In this document: positions 50,884-60,339 of the stretch, piece after piece
Layout of the letters: each line of letters opens with the position of its first letter
Position numbering within the stretch: the stretch's first letter is position 1
DNA from: a bacterium
GTDB taxonomy: Bacteria; Hinthialibacterota; Hinthialibacteria; H5-UNCL2
Reading direction: 5' to 3'
NCBI GenBank assembly: GCA_015075175.1
Contig: JABTUV010000005.1
Coordinates: 248,001-312,000 of the forward strand
Length of the DNA stretch: 64,000 nt
Made by a program: the position numbers and the translations under genes
The notes under the pieces: model-generated
The model's database searches: none
What the model saw: the letters and a program-made list of their open reading frames with translations, nothing else
What the model was told of the DNA's origin: nothing

Positions 50884-53800
50884 TTACGCCGCCTTGGAAC
50901 CTCCTTTGAAAACGTTCACCAGGCTGTCCAGGAGCGAAAAGACCGCGGGCACGACGAGGAGCGTGAGGAAGGTGGAGGAGAGAAGCCCGAAGGCGATGAC
51001 CGTGCCCATGGGGGCGTTGCTCTCCGCGCCCACGCCGTAACCGAGGACGACCGGCAGGGCGCCGGCCACGGTGGAAAAGGCGGTCATCAGAATGGGCCGC
51101 AATCGCACCGGGCAGGCGGTGAGCAGCGCCTCCTCTTTGTTCATGCCGCGCTCGCGCCGCAACTGGTTGGTGTAGTCGATCAATAGAATCGCGTTCTTGG
51201 TGACGATGCCGACCAAGACGATCAGGCCGATCATGGAGAAGATGGAGAGGGTGCGTCCGGTCAGGAGCAGACCGCCGAAAGCCCCGACGACGGCGAGGGG
51301 GACGGTGAGCATGACCGTGAAGGGGTGCGTGTAGGCCTCGAACTGCGCCGCCAGCACCATGTAGGAAATGATGATGGCCAGAAAGAGGGCGAAAAAGATG
51401 CTCTCGAAGGACTCGCGCATGACGTCGGCCATGCCGGTGAAGGCGGTGGTATAACCGGCGGGGAGTTGCATGGCGGCGACCTTCTGGTTGATGAGAGCGA
51501 TGGCGTCGCCGAGTTTGGTGTCGCCTTCCAGGTTGGCCAGGAGAGTGACCTGGCGCTGGCGGGCCTCGCGGTCGATCTGGGTGGGACCGACGCCGACCTC
51601 GATCTGGGTGAGGTTGGAGAAGCGGACGAGGCCGCCGCGGGAGGAACGGACGAGGAGGCCGAGGATGGCCTCGGGCTGGTCGCGGAAGAGGCCGAGGGCG
51701 CGCACGCGCACGTCGTACTGCTCGCCGCCCTCCTCGAACTTGCCGGCGTCCACGCCGCCGACCAGGTCGCGGGTGACCTTGGCCACGTCCTCGATGGTGA
51801 CGCCCATGTCGGCGGCCTTGGCGCGGTCGATGTGCACGCGCACCTCGGGTTTGCCGGACTCGTAGGTGGTGTCGAGATCGACGAAGTCGGGGTTGGCGCG
51901 AAGCTCGGCCAGGAGCTGCCGGGAGATCTCGTCCAGTTTGGCAAGGTCGGGGCCGCGGACGTTGTATTGCACCAGTTGGTTGCGCCAGCCGCCGCCGGAG
52001 ATGCGGGGGATGGGGCCGATGGAGGTCTTGATGCCGGGAATGTCGGCGAGGCGGCGGCGCAGCGCGGCCATCAGCGCGGCCTGGCTGAAGTCGCGTTGCG
52101 ACTTGGGAACCAGCTTCACGTGAATGCTGCCCTCGTCCACCTTTTCCTGGGCGCCGCCGCCGGCGCTGAGGTAGGTGTCGGTGACGGCGGGATACTGGCG
52201 GATGACGTCGTCCAGGGCGAGGAGTACCCGGCGGGTGTAGTCCAGCGAGGAACCGGTGGGGGTCTGGACGCCGACGGCGAACTCGGATTCGTCCTCCTGG
52301 GGGATGAACTCGGCGGAGAGGAGGGTGGCCGAGTAGAGGCCGGCGGCGAAGACGGCCAGGGCGATGAGGACGGTCGCCAGCGGCGCGGCCAGCGCGGCGC
52401 GCAAGAGGACGCCGTAGACGCGCTCGATGCGCTGGAAGATGCGCTCGGAGAGATTGAAGAGGGCGTTGTGGCGCTCCTGGTGTCGCAACATGCGGCTGCA
52501 GAGCATGGGGGTGAGCGTAAGGGCGATAAAGGTGGAGATGATGATGACGTAGGCCATGGTCGTACCGAACTCGAAGAAGAACTGGCCGACCATACCGGTC
52601 ATGAAGGCGACGGGCACGAACACGGCCAAGAGCGAGAGGGAGGCGGCGATCACGGCGAAGGCGATCTGGGCGGAGCCGGAGAGGGCGGCCTCTATGGGAG
52701 ATTGACCTTCCTCGATGTGTCGGTAGATGTTCTCGACCATCACGATGGCGTCGTCGATGAGGATGCCGACGGAGAGGGTGAGGGCCAGCAGTGTCATGCG
52801 ATTGAGGGTGAAGCCGGAGGCATAGATGCAGGCGAAGGCGCCGATGATGGTGGTGGGAATGACGATGGCCACGACGGTCGTGGAGCGTCCGCTGCGCAGG
52901 AAGAAGAAGACCACGAGGGCGGCGAGGATGCCGCCCAGCAGGAGGTCCTCCTTGACCTTGGCGACGGACTCTTTGACGAAGTCGGAGTTGTCGGTGGCGA
53001 TGATCATGGTCATGCCGTCGGGCAGTTGAGGGCGGAGGCGGGCGACTTCCTTCTGGACGCGTTCGGCGATGGCGACGATGTTGGTTCCCGACTGGCGGCG
53101 GACCTCGAGGGCGACGGCGGGGCGGCCGTTGAGGATGGCCAGGGTGCGTTCGTCGGCCAGGCCGTCCTCGACGCGGGCCACGTCGGAGAGAAGAATATCG
53201 ACGCCGTCGCGATGGGCGAGGACGATCTTCTCGAAGTCCTCGACCTTCTTGATTTTGGCCTGGGTTTTGACGACGAGCTGCGGGGCCGGTCTCAATGCGC
53301 CCGCCGGGGATTTCGACGTTCTGTTTTCGAGGGCGTCCACCACGTCCTGGACGGCCAGGTAGCGCCTTCCAGGCGCGCCGGATCCACCCAGACGCGGATT
53401 TCGCGCTCGCGTCCGCCCAGGATCTTGACCCCGCCGACCCCGGAGACCTGCCGCAGGCGTTCCTTGATCACGTCGTCGGCGTAGTCGGTCAACTGGCGGA
53501 TGGGATAGCCCTCGCCCGACAGGACCACGGTGATGATGGGCATGGAGTCGAGGTCCATTTTCTCGACGATGGGGGTTCGATCTCGCGGGCAGGTCGGCGC
53601 GGGCCACGGCCACCTTGTCGCGCACCTCCTGCGCCTTCACGTCCAGGTCCTCTTCCGCTCTGGAGCTCGATGACGACCAGTGATACGCCCTCGCTGGACT
53701 GCGAGTTGAGCCGCTTGATGCCGGAGATGGTGTTGACGTGCTCCTCGATTACGTCGGTCAGCGTGGTCTCGACCGTCTCCGGGTCGGCGCCTTCCAGGAT

Positions 53801-53947
53801 GGTGGTAATGGTGACGATGGGGAACTCGACGTCGGGGAAGAGGTCAACGCCCAGCCGGTTGTAGGAGACGAGGCCGAAGACCACGATGCTGCCGGTCATC
53901 ATGGTCGCAAGGACGGGCCGGCGGATGGAGAGGTCGGAGAGGAACAT
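50884..53947 (-). CDS. RND efflux pump inner-membrane subunit (HAE1/AcrB type, frameshifted N-terminal part)
   Basis: About 1,020 residues. The start at 53947 gives MFLSDLSIRRPVLATMMTGS, then GVDLFPDVEFPIVTITT, typical of RND pumps. Frame changes near 53670, 53570 and 53375 break the first porter domain (MPIITVVLSGEGY, ERLRQVSGVGGVKILGG, then DALENRTSKSPAG). The rest is clean: LALTLSVGILIDDAIVMVEN carries the two TM4 aspartates used for proton coupling. It exports drugs or other small molecules with the membrane fusion protein and an outer-membrane channel not encoded here. Confidence 0.92.
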
Positions 53948-54029
53948 GAGTTTCAGGGATGCTCGCGTCTTATGTCAATCTTACTCTTAATCTTACTCTT
54001 GCTCTTAATCTTAATCGGGTGGGGCGGGT

Positions 54030-54356
54030 ATTTTAACCCGACACACAGGCAGGAATGCCTGTGCCACCCTTCATGCCAGGGACAGGCCCTCACGAGGCTT
54101 CGGCTCACCCGTAGAGGATCAAGAACCGAGGCCGTTCCGAAGGCGGCCTGGGGGGACCGAGGCCGTCCTCTCGATACGCGGCGCGAAGTTGTATCTCGCA
54201 TCTGAAGTCGGTATCCCGGCGCGCCGCTACTCGAGGACTCGGTTTTTCTATTCTCTCGACATGTCCGGGACCACCCATTTTCGGAGCAGGCGCCGATTTT
54301 GGCGAGACAGCTCGCACAGGTCGCGGGAGGGTCGCTCAAAATTGGTGACTGTCCCC
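54030..54356. repeat. Repeats between RND and fusion-protein genes
   Basis: A CACACAGGCAGGAATGCCTGTGCC palindrome-like segment (about 54040-54064) is followed by a long family A element (54163-54262) and family B arms at 54284 (GCAGGCGCCGATTTT) and 54335-54356 (AAAATTGGTGACTGTCCCC). The last of these runs into the fusion-protein stop codon. Confidence 0.7.
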
Positions 54357-55649
54357 TTCCGTTGCAGGTTGAACTTTCTGGCCCTCGATCAGCGGGAGGG
54401 CGCCGTCGGCGACGATGCGTTGGCCGGGGGGAACTCCCGTAGCTATCTCGATGAAACCGGCTGCGTCCAGGAGACCGGTCGCCACGATGGTGGGATGGAC
54501 CAGATTGTCGTCGTCCAGGACGAAAAGCATGGCGCGATTGTGGTTGTCGACGCCGGGACCTTCGCCGTCGGAGATGAGATAGCGGAGGGCCTGGCGCGGG
54601 ACGGCGGGGACGCGCTCACGCCGGTCCAGAGCCAGCGTGCCGCGGATGAAAAGGCCGGCCCGCAGCGCGCCCTCCGGGTTGGCGACTTCGGCCTTGATGA
54701 CGAACGAACGCACCGTTTCTTCCGCCGCCGGATTGACGGCGACGACGGTGGCGGGCACGATCCGGCCGGTACTGGTAATCTCGACGGTTCCGCGCGTGCC
54801 GACGGAGAGGTAGGGCATGAGCGTTTCGGAAATCAGGAAATAGGCCTCCAGGGTGGAGATGTCGGAGATTTCCAGGATGTCCGTACCCATCTGAGCGTTG
54901 ACCTGCTCGCCGACCTCGGCGAACTTGGCGGTAATGGCGGCGGTGTAGGGGGCGGTGATGGTCGTGTCGGCGAGTTTGCGGCGGGCCTCGGCGAGGGCGG
55001 CGGAGGCGGTGTTGACGCGCGCGCGGGCGATGGCGATTTCCTCTCGCGTGGGGCCGGCGGTGGATTCCTGCAGTCGGGCCTGGGCGGCGGCGAGCGCCGC
55101 CTGGGCGCGGCGGTATTCCTCTTGGGCGCGGTCGAAGTCGGTTCGGGCCAGGCCGCCCTCGCGGAAGAGGTCCCCTTTGCGTCTAAAGTCGTTTTCGGCG
55201 CGGGCGAGAGCGGCGGAGGCTTCGTCCACCGCCGCCTCCAAGGCGGCGACTTCCTCGCTGCGCTTCCAGGCCAGGAGGTCGGCCAATTGCGCCTCGGCCA
55301 TCGCCAGTTCCGCCTCCTTCTGGGCGACTTCGTTCTCGAACTCGGTGCGGCGCAATTGCACCAGCACGTCGCCCTTTTGCACCACGTCGCCGATGTCTAC
55401 CGGCAGGGCGACGATCTGGCCGGTGACGTGGGGTTGGATGCGGGTGCGCTTGCCTGCGCGAAGAGAGCCTGTGCCGGTGATGGTGCGCTCAAAGTCGCGC
55501 TCGACCACGGTGGTCACGGGAACTGTGACGGTTTTCCCGGCCTGCGAGGCCTCGAACCGGTCCAGCGAAGAGGCTTGTCCGTCGCAGCCGGACAGGAGGG
55601 GCAACGAGGCGGCCAACACCAAGGCAAGCGGGAGGGCGAGCTTCTTCAT
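54336..55649 (-). CDS. RND periplasmic membrane fusion lipoprotein (AcrA/MexA type)
   Basis: A protein of 437 residues. A signal with lipobox LLSGC (Cys22) anchors it in the inner membrane. A barrel-sandwich (lipoyl) half follows (IQPHVTGQIVALPVDIGDVV, QKGDVLVQL), then a long helical hairpin of about 110 residues, the second half (TTITAPYTAAITAKFAEVGE) and a beta-barrel domain. It links the pump to an outer-membrane channel. Its ATG overlaps the TetR stop by four bases, so it is cotranscribed with the regulator. A 388-base repeat-filled gap separates it from the pump gene. Confidence 0.92.
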   Translation of the reverse strand: MKKLALPLALVLAASLPLLSGCDGQASSLDRFEASQAGKTVTVPVTTVVERDFERTITGTGSLRAGKRTRIQPHVTGQIVALPVDIGDVVQKGDVLVQLRRTEFENEVAQKEAELAMAEAQLADLLAWKRSEEVAALEAAVDEASAALARAENDFRRKGDLFREGGLARTDFDRAQEEYRRAQAALAAAQARLQESTAGPTREEIAIARARVNTASAALAEARRKLADTTITAPYTAAITAKFAEVGEQVNAQMGTDILEISDISTLEAYFLISETLMPYLSVGTRGTVEITSTGRIVPATVVAVNPAAEETVRSFVIKAEVANPEGALRAGLFIRGTLALDRRERVPAVPRQALRYLISDGEGPGVDNHNRAMLFVLDDDNLVHPTIVATGLLDAAGFIEIATGVPPGQRIVADGALPLIEGQKVQPATEGDSHQF

Positions 55650-56269
55650 GACAGTACGCCCTTGAGAAACACGTTGATGACGGCGGCCTCGTCCTCGGGA
55701 TTGCGCGAGGCGGAGAGGTCGCGCGAGAGGAAGGTGAGGTAGCCGCGGACGTGGCCCTCCAGGAGGTGGGTCAGGAGTACCGGGCCGACGGGGCGGAACT
55801 CGCCCGCGTGGATGCCGCGCTCGAACTCCTCGGCCACGGTAAATAGAAAAGCCTGGTAGCGCGCGCGCAGCTCGGGCGAGATGCCGGGGCTGGCCCCCAG
55901 CATTCCCCCCATGACTTCGACGAACAGGATACGGTAGAAGCAGGGCTTTTCCCAGAAGATGTCGATGCGGGACTGGACGTAGTTGGCGATGCGGGCGCGG
56001 CTGGACTCGCCGGTGGCAAGGGCGGCGCGGACTCGCGGCTCGAGGGCGTCGGCGTTTTGCAGGAGCACGGCCATGTAGAGCTCTTCCTTGCTCTTGAAGA
56101 ACTTGTAGAGGGAGCCGACGGCGAACTCGGCGCGGCGGGCGACTTCTTCCATGGTGGTGGCGAAATACCCCTTCTCGCCGAAGAGGTCCTCGGCGACGGC
56201 GAGGATTTCGCCGCGATGGCGGTTGGCTTCGCGCTCGCGACGCGTGGGCTGTTCAGTCGGACGATTCAT
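55646..56269 (-). CDS. TetR-family transcriptional repressor
   Basis: A protein of 207 residues. The helix-turn-helix is ILAVAEDLFGEKGYFATTME, EVARRAEFAVGSLYKFFKSK. The C-terminal part is helical and should bind a small ligand. It likely represses this operon and responds to a pump substrate. The start is ATG 56269 (MNRPTEQPTRREREANRHRG); the frame is open further upstream but covers the promoter. Overlap with the fusion-protein gene supports one transcript. Confidence 0.9.
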   Translation of the reverse strand: MNRPTEQPTRREREANRHRGEILAVAEDLFGEKGYFATTMEEVARRAEFAVGSLYKFFKSKEELYMAVLLQNADALEPRVRAALATGESSRARIANYVQSRIDIFWEKPCFYRILFVEVMGGMLGASPGISPELRARYQAFLFTVAEEFERGIHAGEFRPVGPVLLTHLLEGHVRGYLTFLSRDLSASRNPEDEAAVINVFLKGVLS

Positions 56270-56302
56270 CGGATCGCCTTCAAAAAATGAATCATCGTTC
56301 AC

Positions 56303-56331
56303 AATATGAGCGCATATTTCGGCCTTGTCAA
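56303..56331 (-). promoter_or_regulatory. Promoter with overlapping palindromic operator for the efflux operon
   Basis: On the minus strand TTGACA (56331-56326), 17 bases, then CATATT (56308-56303). The inverted repeat AATATG-AGCG-CATATT (56303-56318) covers the -10 and part of the spacer, 34 bases before the TetR start. A repressor bound here would block the polymerase. Confidence 0.55.
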
Positions 56332-56529
56332 GAACAATCAACGTGGAGGACTATGGTCGCACATAAAGAATTATTACGTAATATAAGTACGTATGCCGTA
56401 ACATAATGTTGGAGGCGTGCCCATATCCGAGCGGCGTAACAGGCCATTGACTTGGTGGGGCGATATCCATAAACTGAACGCCGGCAGGCGCAACTTGCGT
56501 CGAATCAAGGTCTGAACCGGGGTGGTGAT

Positions 56530-56904
56530 ATGGATTTCGTCAAGTTCAAGGCGATCGCGGAGAATGCGCCCAATCGGGGTGAGTTGGCGGAGTACGACGC
56601 CGTGGGCGAGTACACCAACTCGGGCTGCGGGGACCGCTATCGCATCTTCCTGAAGATGGACGGGGAGCGGATCGCGGAGGCGTCGTTCACAACGACCGGG
56701 TGCAGTTTCGGGCTGGCGGCGCTGTCGCTGGTGACGGGATTGGCGAAGGGGCGCACGCTGGAGGAGGCGCTGGCGATCACGCCGGAGGAGATCGAGGCGG
56801 GGGTGGATGGATTTCCACCGCGGCGCACGAATTACCTGGTGCAGGCCAAGGAGGCGCTGGAGGTGGCGATACAGGCGGTGCGGGAGCGGCGGGTGGAGAG
56901 ATAG
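56530..56904 (+). CDS. IscU/NifU-N-like protein lacking the third cysteine
   Basis: A protein of 124 residues. The NifU-N fold shows in GCGDRYRIFLKMDGERIAEA and TTTGCSFGLAALSLVTGLAK, with Cys33, Asp35 and Cys58 at two of the scaffold ligand sites. The third site, normally in an HCS segment, reads RRTNYLVQAKEAL, so the third Cys is missing (near Asn101). It may be an iron-sulfur carrier of reduced capacity or have another role. No SufS/IscS is adjacent. The start at ATG 56530 follows GGGGTGGTGAT. Confidence 0.7.
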   Translation: MDFVKFKAIAENAPNRGELAEYDAVGEYTNSGCGDRYRIFLKMDGERIAEASFTTTGCSFGLAALSLVTGLAKGRTLEEALAITPEEIEAGVDGFPPRRTNYLVQAKEALEVAIQAVRERRVER

Positions 56905-56935
56905 GACGCGTGGGACGTATGGGACCCATTCTGCT
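56904..56935. repeat. Family G repeat
   Basis: AGGACGCGTGGGACGTATGG and GACCC directly follow the IscU-like stop; compare 2254-2290 and 5459-5492. Confidence 0.45.
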
Positions 56936-56946
56936 ACAGTGCTTTC

Positions 56947-57807
56947 ATGCGAGCCATCGGGCGGGTCGTTGCGGTTTTGTGCGTGGGGTTGTGCGCTTGC
57001 GGGGAGAGGCCCGCGGAGCGGGCGGAGCGGCTGTACCAGTCGGCGCGTGCGGAGTGGTCGGCGGGGCGGGCGCGCGAGGCGACGGCCCTGGTTGAGCGGG
57101 CGGTCGCGGCGGATGGGGGCCACGCACCGGCGGGACTCTTGCTGTCCGAACTCTTGATTCGCGCGGGGCGCTTGGTGGAAGGTGAAGCGGCGGCGGAGCG
57201 GGTACTGTCCGTGAGTGCGGAGTGCGCGGAAGCGCACTATCTGGTGGGGCAGGCGCGCGAGGCGCAGGCGCGGGCGGAGGAGGCGCGGGCGGCCTATCGG
57301 CGCGCGCTGCAGTACGCGCCCGACTCGGCGCAGGCGGCTCTGGCGCTGGCGCGGGTGTGCCGGCAACTTGGCCAGTCCGACGAGGCCATTGAAGCGTGGC
57401 GGCGCGTGATCGCCGCGCGTCCATCCGACGCCACGGCGCATTGGCATCTCGCCCTGCTCTACGACCAACTGGGACGCGACGAGGCCGCGCTGCAAACCTA
57501 TCAGCGCGCGGTCGAATTGGCGCCCGATTCTCCAGAGGCGCACTACGGCTTGGGCAAGGTCTACTACCGCCTGAGTCGGTTTTCTGAGGCCATCCTGTCC
57601 CTTAAGCGCGCGGTGGAATGCCGGCCCGACTTCGCAGAGGCGCGCTACGGGCTGGCCCTGGTCCAGCTGGCGACGGGCGACCGCGCGTCGGCGTTGGCGG
57701 AGTATCTCAAGCTGAGAGAGTACGACTCGCAACTGGCGGAAGAGCTTTACGCCTTCTACCGCGAGGGCCGGCACGTACTTCCGCGGTCGCTTCCCACCGA
57801 GCCGTAA
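56947..57807 (+). CDS. TPR-repeat lipoprotein
   Basis: A protein of 286 residues. The signal ends in LCVGLCAC, with a likely lipidated Cys18. The mature part is a tandem of TPR units (for example AHYLVGQAREAQARAEEARA, AHWHLALLYDQLGRDEAALQ, AHYGLGKVYYRLSRFSEAIL), about six to seven in all. TPR proteins act as scaffolds; the partner is unknown. The short gap before it holds no terminator. Confidence 0.85.
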   Translation: MRAIGRVVAVLCVGLCACGERPAERAERLYQSARAEWSAGRAREATALVERAVAADGGHAPAGLLLSELLIRAGRLVEGEAAAERVLSVSAECAEAHYLVGQAREAQARAEEARAAYRRALQYAPDSAQAALALARVCRQLGQSDEAIEAWRRVIAARPSDATAHWHLALLYDQLGRDEAALQTYQRAVELAPDSPEAHYGLGKVYYRLSRFSEAILSLKRAVECRPDFAEARYGLALVQLATGDRASALAEYLKLREYDSQLAEELYAFYREGRHVLPRSLPTEP

Positions 57808-57839
57808 TGCGCTCGAAGGCGAGGTTGTAGCGGTGCGGG

Positions 57840-57905
57840 CGTCCTCTCAATACGCCGGAGTACCGGCTACTCGAGGACTCGGGTTCCGCTTTCCCGCGAG
57901 CACTT
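57840..57905. repeat. Family A element
   Basis: GTCCTCTCAATACGCCGG, AGTA, CCGGCTACTCGAGGACTCGG. One base of the usual CTCGATACG is changed to CTCAATACG. It follows the TPR gene. Confidence 0.75.
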
Positions 57906-58013
57906 TTTGAGAAACGGCGCCAGGTTGGCGCTCCGCGATGGCTTGACGCACTCCAGATCGGGTCATAAGCTCCACCGGATGCGCGCAGAAATCGTTTCTC
58001 GGAGGTCACGGCC

Positions 58014-58736
58014 ATGATCCGTCTTCTTGCTCTCGCTCTCATCGGGACGCTGGTCGCCGGCGGTTGGGCCGCCGAGCCGGCCGGCGGGAAGATTCTCGTG
58101 TTCTCGAAGACCGCCGGCTTCCGGCACGACTCTATCCCCGTGGGGGTGGAAGCGATCAAGCGGCTGGCGGAGGCGCACGGCTGGCAGGTGGAGGCGACGG
58201 AGGATGGCGGCGCTTTCACGGACGGGCGGCTGGAGGGCGTGTCCGTGGTGGTGTTCTTGAACACCACCGGGGACGTGCTCGACGCGACCGGCGAGGCGGC
58301 GTTTGAGCGTTACCTCCGCAGGGGCGGCGGATACGTGGGAGTTCATGCCGCCAACGATACGGAGTACGACTGGCCGTGGTACGGCAAGCTGGTGGGGGCG
58401 TACTTCAAGTCGCATCCGGCTATCCAGGACGCCAGCATAGTCGTGTTGGACCGGAATCATGCGGCCACGCGGGCCTGGCCGGAGCGGTTCACGCACCGCG
58501 ACGAGTGGTACAACTTCCGCGCCAACCCGGTGGGCGTGCGGGTGCTTGCGCGGGTCGACGAGACGACCTACAAGGGCGGCACGCACGACAACGACCATCC
58601 CATCGCGTGGTGTCATGAGTACGACGGGGGCCGGGCGTTTTACACGGGGTTGGGGCATACGAAGGAGTGCTTTGCGGATGAGAGGTTTCTCCTGCATTTG
58701 TGGGGCGGGATGGCGTGGGCGGCGGGGCGGGAGTGA
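58014..58736 (+). CDS. ThuA-domain secreted protein
   Basis: A protein of 240 residues with a cleavable signal peptide (residues 1-20). The ThuA fold shows in KILVFSKTAGFRHDSIPVGV, VVVFLNTTGDVLDATGEAAF, YLRRGGGYVGVHAANDTEYD, HDNDHPIAWCHEYDGGRAFY and TGLGHTKECFADE. ThuA-type proteins in trehalose-utilisation and glycan contexts are glutamine-amidotransferase-like folds often found in polysaccharide-degrading bacteria; the exact activity here is unknown. Confidence 0.88.
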   Translation: MIRLLALALIGTLVAGGWAAEPAGGKILVFSKTAGFRHDSIPVGVEAIKRLAEAHGWQVEATEDGGAFTDGRLEGVSVVVFLNTTGDVLDATGEAAFERYLRRGGGYVGVHAANDTEYDWPWYGKLVGAYFKSHPAIQDASIVVLDRNHAATRAWPERFTHRDEWYNFRANPVGVRVLARVDETTYKGGTHDNDHPIAWCHEYDGGRAFYTGLGHTKECFADERFLLHLWGGMAWAAGRE

Positions 58737-58739
58737 TTA

Positions 58740-58781
58740 TCCCCCCGACCCCGCGTTGTTAAGGTGGGGGATGGGGAGCGC
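58740..58781. repeat. Family E palindrome
   Basis: A CCCCCCGACCCCGCGTTGTT arm and an AAGGTGGGGG return arm lie between the converging ThuA and CheY genes and could stop both transcripts. Confidence 0.5.
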
Positions 58782-59139
58782 CGAGGGCGCGGGAGACGGC
58801 CTCGAGGACGCGGTCGGGCTGGAAGGGCTTGACGACGAAATCGACGGCGCCGCGCCGGATGGCTTCGACGACCATGGAGTGCTGCCCCAGGGCGCTGCAC
58901 ATGATGACGATGGCGTCCGGGTCCAGGTCACGAATGGCGGAAAGCGCGGCCAGACCGTCCATCTCGGGCATGGTGATATCCATGGTGGTGAAATCGGGGC
59001 GCAGGCGGCGATACTCTTCGACGGCCTGGCGGCCGTTGACGGCTTCGCCGACAACCTGGTACCCGTTTTCGGTCAGAATGCCTCGTAACATGGCGCGCAT
59101 GAAACCGGCATCATCGACAATCAGGGCAGTCTTGGGCAT
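58759..59139 (-). CDS. CheY-like response regulator receiver
   Basis: A protein of 126 residues, receiver domain only. Acidic Asp9 and Asp10, phospho-acceptor Asp54 (TTMDITMPEMDG), switch Ser82 (MCSALG) and Lys104 (VVKPF) are all present. It lacks an output domain, so it works by protein contacts. The sequence GQHSMVVEAIRRGAVDFVVK is close to CheY of diverse phyla. No kinase is adjacent. Confidence 0.92.
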   Translation of the reverse strand: MPKTALIVDDAGFMRAMLRGILTENGYQVVGEAVNGRQAVEEYRRLRPDFTTMDITMPEMDGLAALSAIRDLDPDAIVIMCSALGQHSMVVEAIRRGAVDFVVKPFQPDRVLEAVSRALGAPHPPP

Positions 59140-59217
59140 GAGAGCATCTTTCGCGGTCGGGATCGTGCGGCAAGTCTATGGACGGCGCGGCGGGCTGTCA
59201 AGGCGGGGAGAAGCGGC

Positions 59218-60339
59218 GTGAGGATACTGTATCGGTCGGAGATGTATCCACCGTCGGTCGGCGGGATGCCGAGCTACGTTGCGTCGGTAGCGCGGGGACT
59301 GGCGGGGCGGGGGCACGAGGTGACGGTGCTGACGCCGCGGCAGGACCGGCGGAGTCCGCGCCGCCAGGCGTCCGGGGGACTGGTCATCGAGTACACGCCG
59401 GGTTTCGGTGAGAGTCCCGCGGGACTGGTTGCCGGGGTGATGGCGGCGCTGCCGCGGGCGCTGACGGCGGCGCGGGGGATGGACATCCTGCACACGCATG
59501 CGGTCTTGGCGGCGCCGCCGCTGCTCCTCGCCTCGCGGGTGCATCGGCGGCCGCACGTGATTACCGTGCACACGGCGCGCATTCTGCGGCTGGCGCGCAC
59601 GCTCTGGGCGCGCCCCATGCTGCGCTACTTTCTCTCCTCGGCGCGGCACGTCTTCGTGGTCAGCCGGGAATTGGAGGCGGCGGTGCGCGAGCTGGTTCCG
59701 CGGCAAAGCCTCAGCCTCCTGTCGCCGGGGGTGGACACGAGGCTGTTTGCGCCGACGGCACGACCGGCGCGGGAAGTACCGCTGCTTTTGTGCCCGCGGC
59801 GGCTGGTGCGACGCAACGGCGTCATCTTTCTACTGAAGGCGATGCCGCGGATTCTGGCGCAGCGGCGGGTGGAGCTGGAGATCTGCGGGGGCGGGCCGGA
59901 ACGCGAGCGGCTGGAGCGCGAGGCGCGGCGGTTGGAGCTGGGTGGGGCGGTGCGCTTCTCGGGGGTGCGCGCGCCCGAGGAGATGCCGCGCGTGATCGCC
60001 TCCGCCGACCTCGTGGTGATTCCGTCGCTGATCGAGACGACCAGCGCGGCGGCGCTGGAGGCGATGGCTTCCGGCGTCCCCGTCGCCGCCAGTCGCGTGG
60101 GCGCCCTGCCCGACATCGTCTCACCGGAAACCGGCATCCTGTTTGATCCCGGTAATCCCGACGACCTGGCGGAGAAGGTGCTGGAGCTGCTGGCCGCGCC
60201 GGATCTCCCCGAGCGGGGTCGCCTGGCCCGGCGCCGCGTCGAGGAACGGTGGAACCTGGATGGGTTGCTGGATGCGCATCTGGAGGTGTACCAGCGCGTG
60301 GTGGGAGGAAGCCACGCTACCGGTTCGCCTCGCGGGTAG
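59218..60339 (+). CDS. Glycosyltransferase, GT4/group 1 type
   Basis: A protein of 373 residues starting at GTG 59218 (MRILYRSEMYPPSVGGMPSY). N-terminal acceptor half: HEVTVLTPR, MDILHTHAVLAAPPLLLASR, ITVHTARIL. C-terminal donor half: GGGPERERLERE, ADLVVIPSLIETTSAAALEA, MASGVPVAASRVGALPDIV. The E.TS.A.LEAMA segment is the GT4 donor motif. It may build a cell-surface glycan. It converges on and overlaps the SGNH gene by 23 bases at their ends. Confidence 0.88.
   Translation: MRILYRSEMYPPSVGGMPSYVASVARGLAGRGHEVTVLTPRQDRRSPRRQASGGLVIEYTPGFGESPAGLVAGVMAALPRALTAARGMDILHTHAVLAAPPLLLASRVHRRPHVITVHTARILRLARTLWARPMLRYFLSSARHVFVVSRELEAAVRELVPRQSLSLLSPGVDTRLFAPTARPAREVPLLLCPRRLVRRNGVIFLLKAMPRILAQRRVELEICGGGPERERLEREARRLELGGAVRFSGVRAPEEMPRVIASADLVVIPSLIETTSAAALEAMASGVPVAASRVGALPDIVSPETGILFDPGNPDDLAEKVLELLAAPDLPERGRLARRRVEERWNLDGLLDAHLEVYQRVVGGSHATGSPRG

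Noticed and set aside
51325-53484. A 719-residue plus frame opposite the RND pump
   Set aside because: A Gly/Asp/Val/Glu-rich shadow. The minus frame carries the RND signature GILIDDAIVMVEN.
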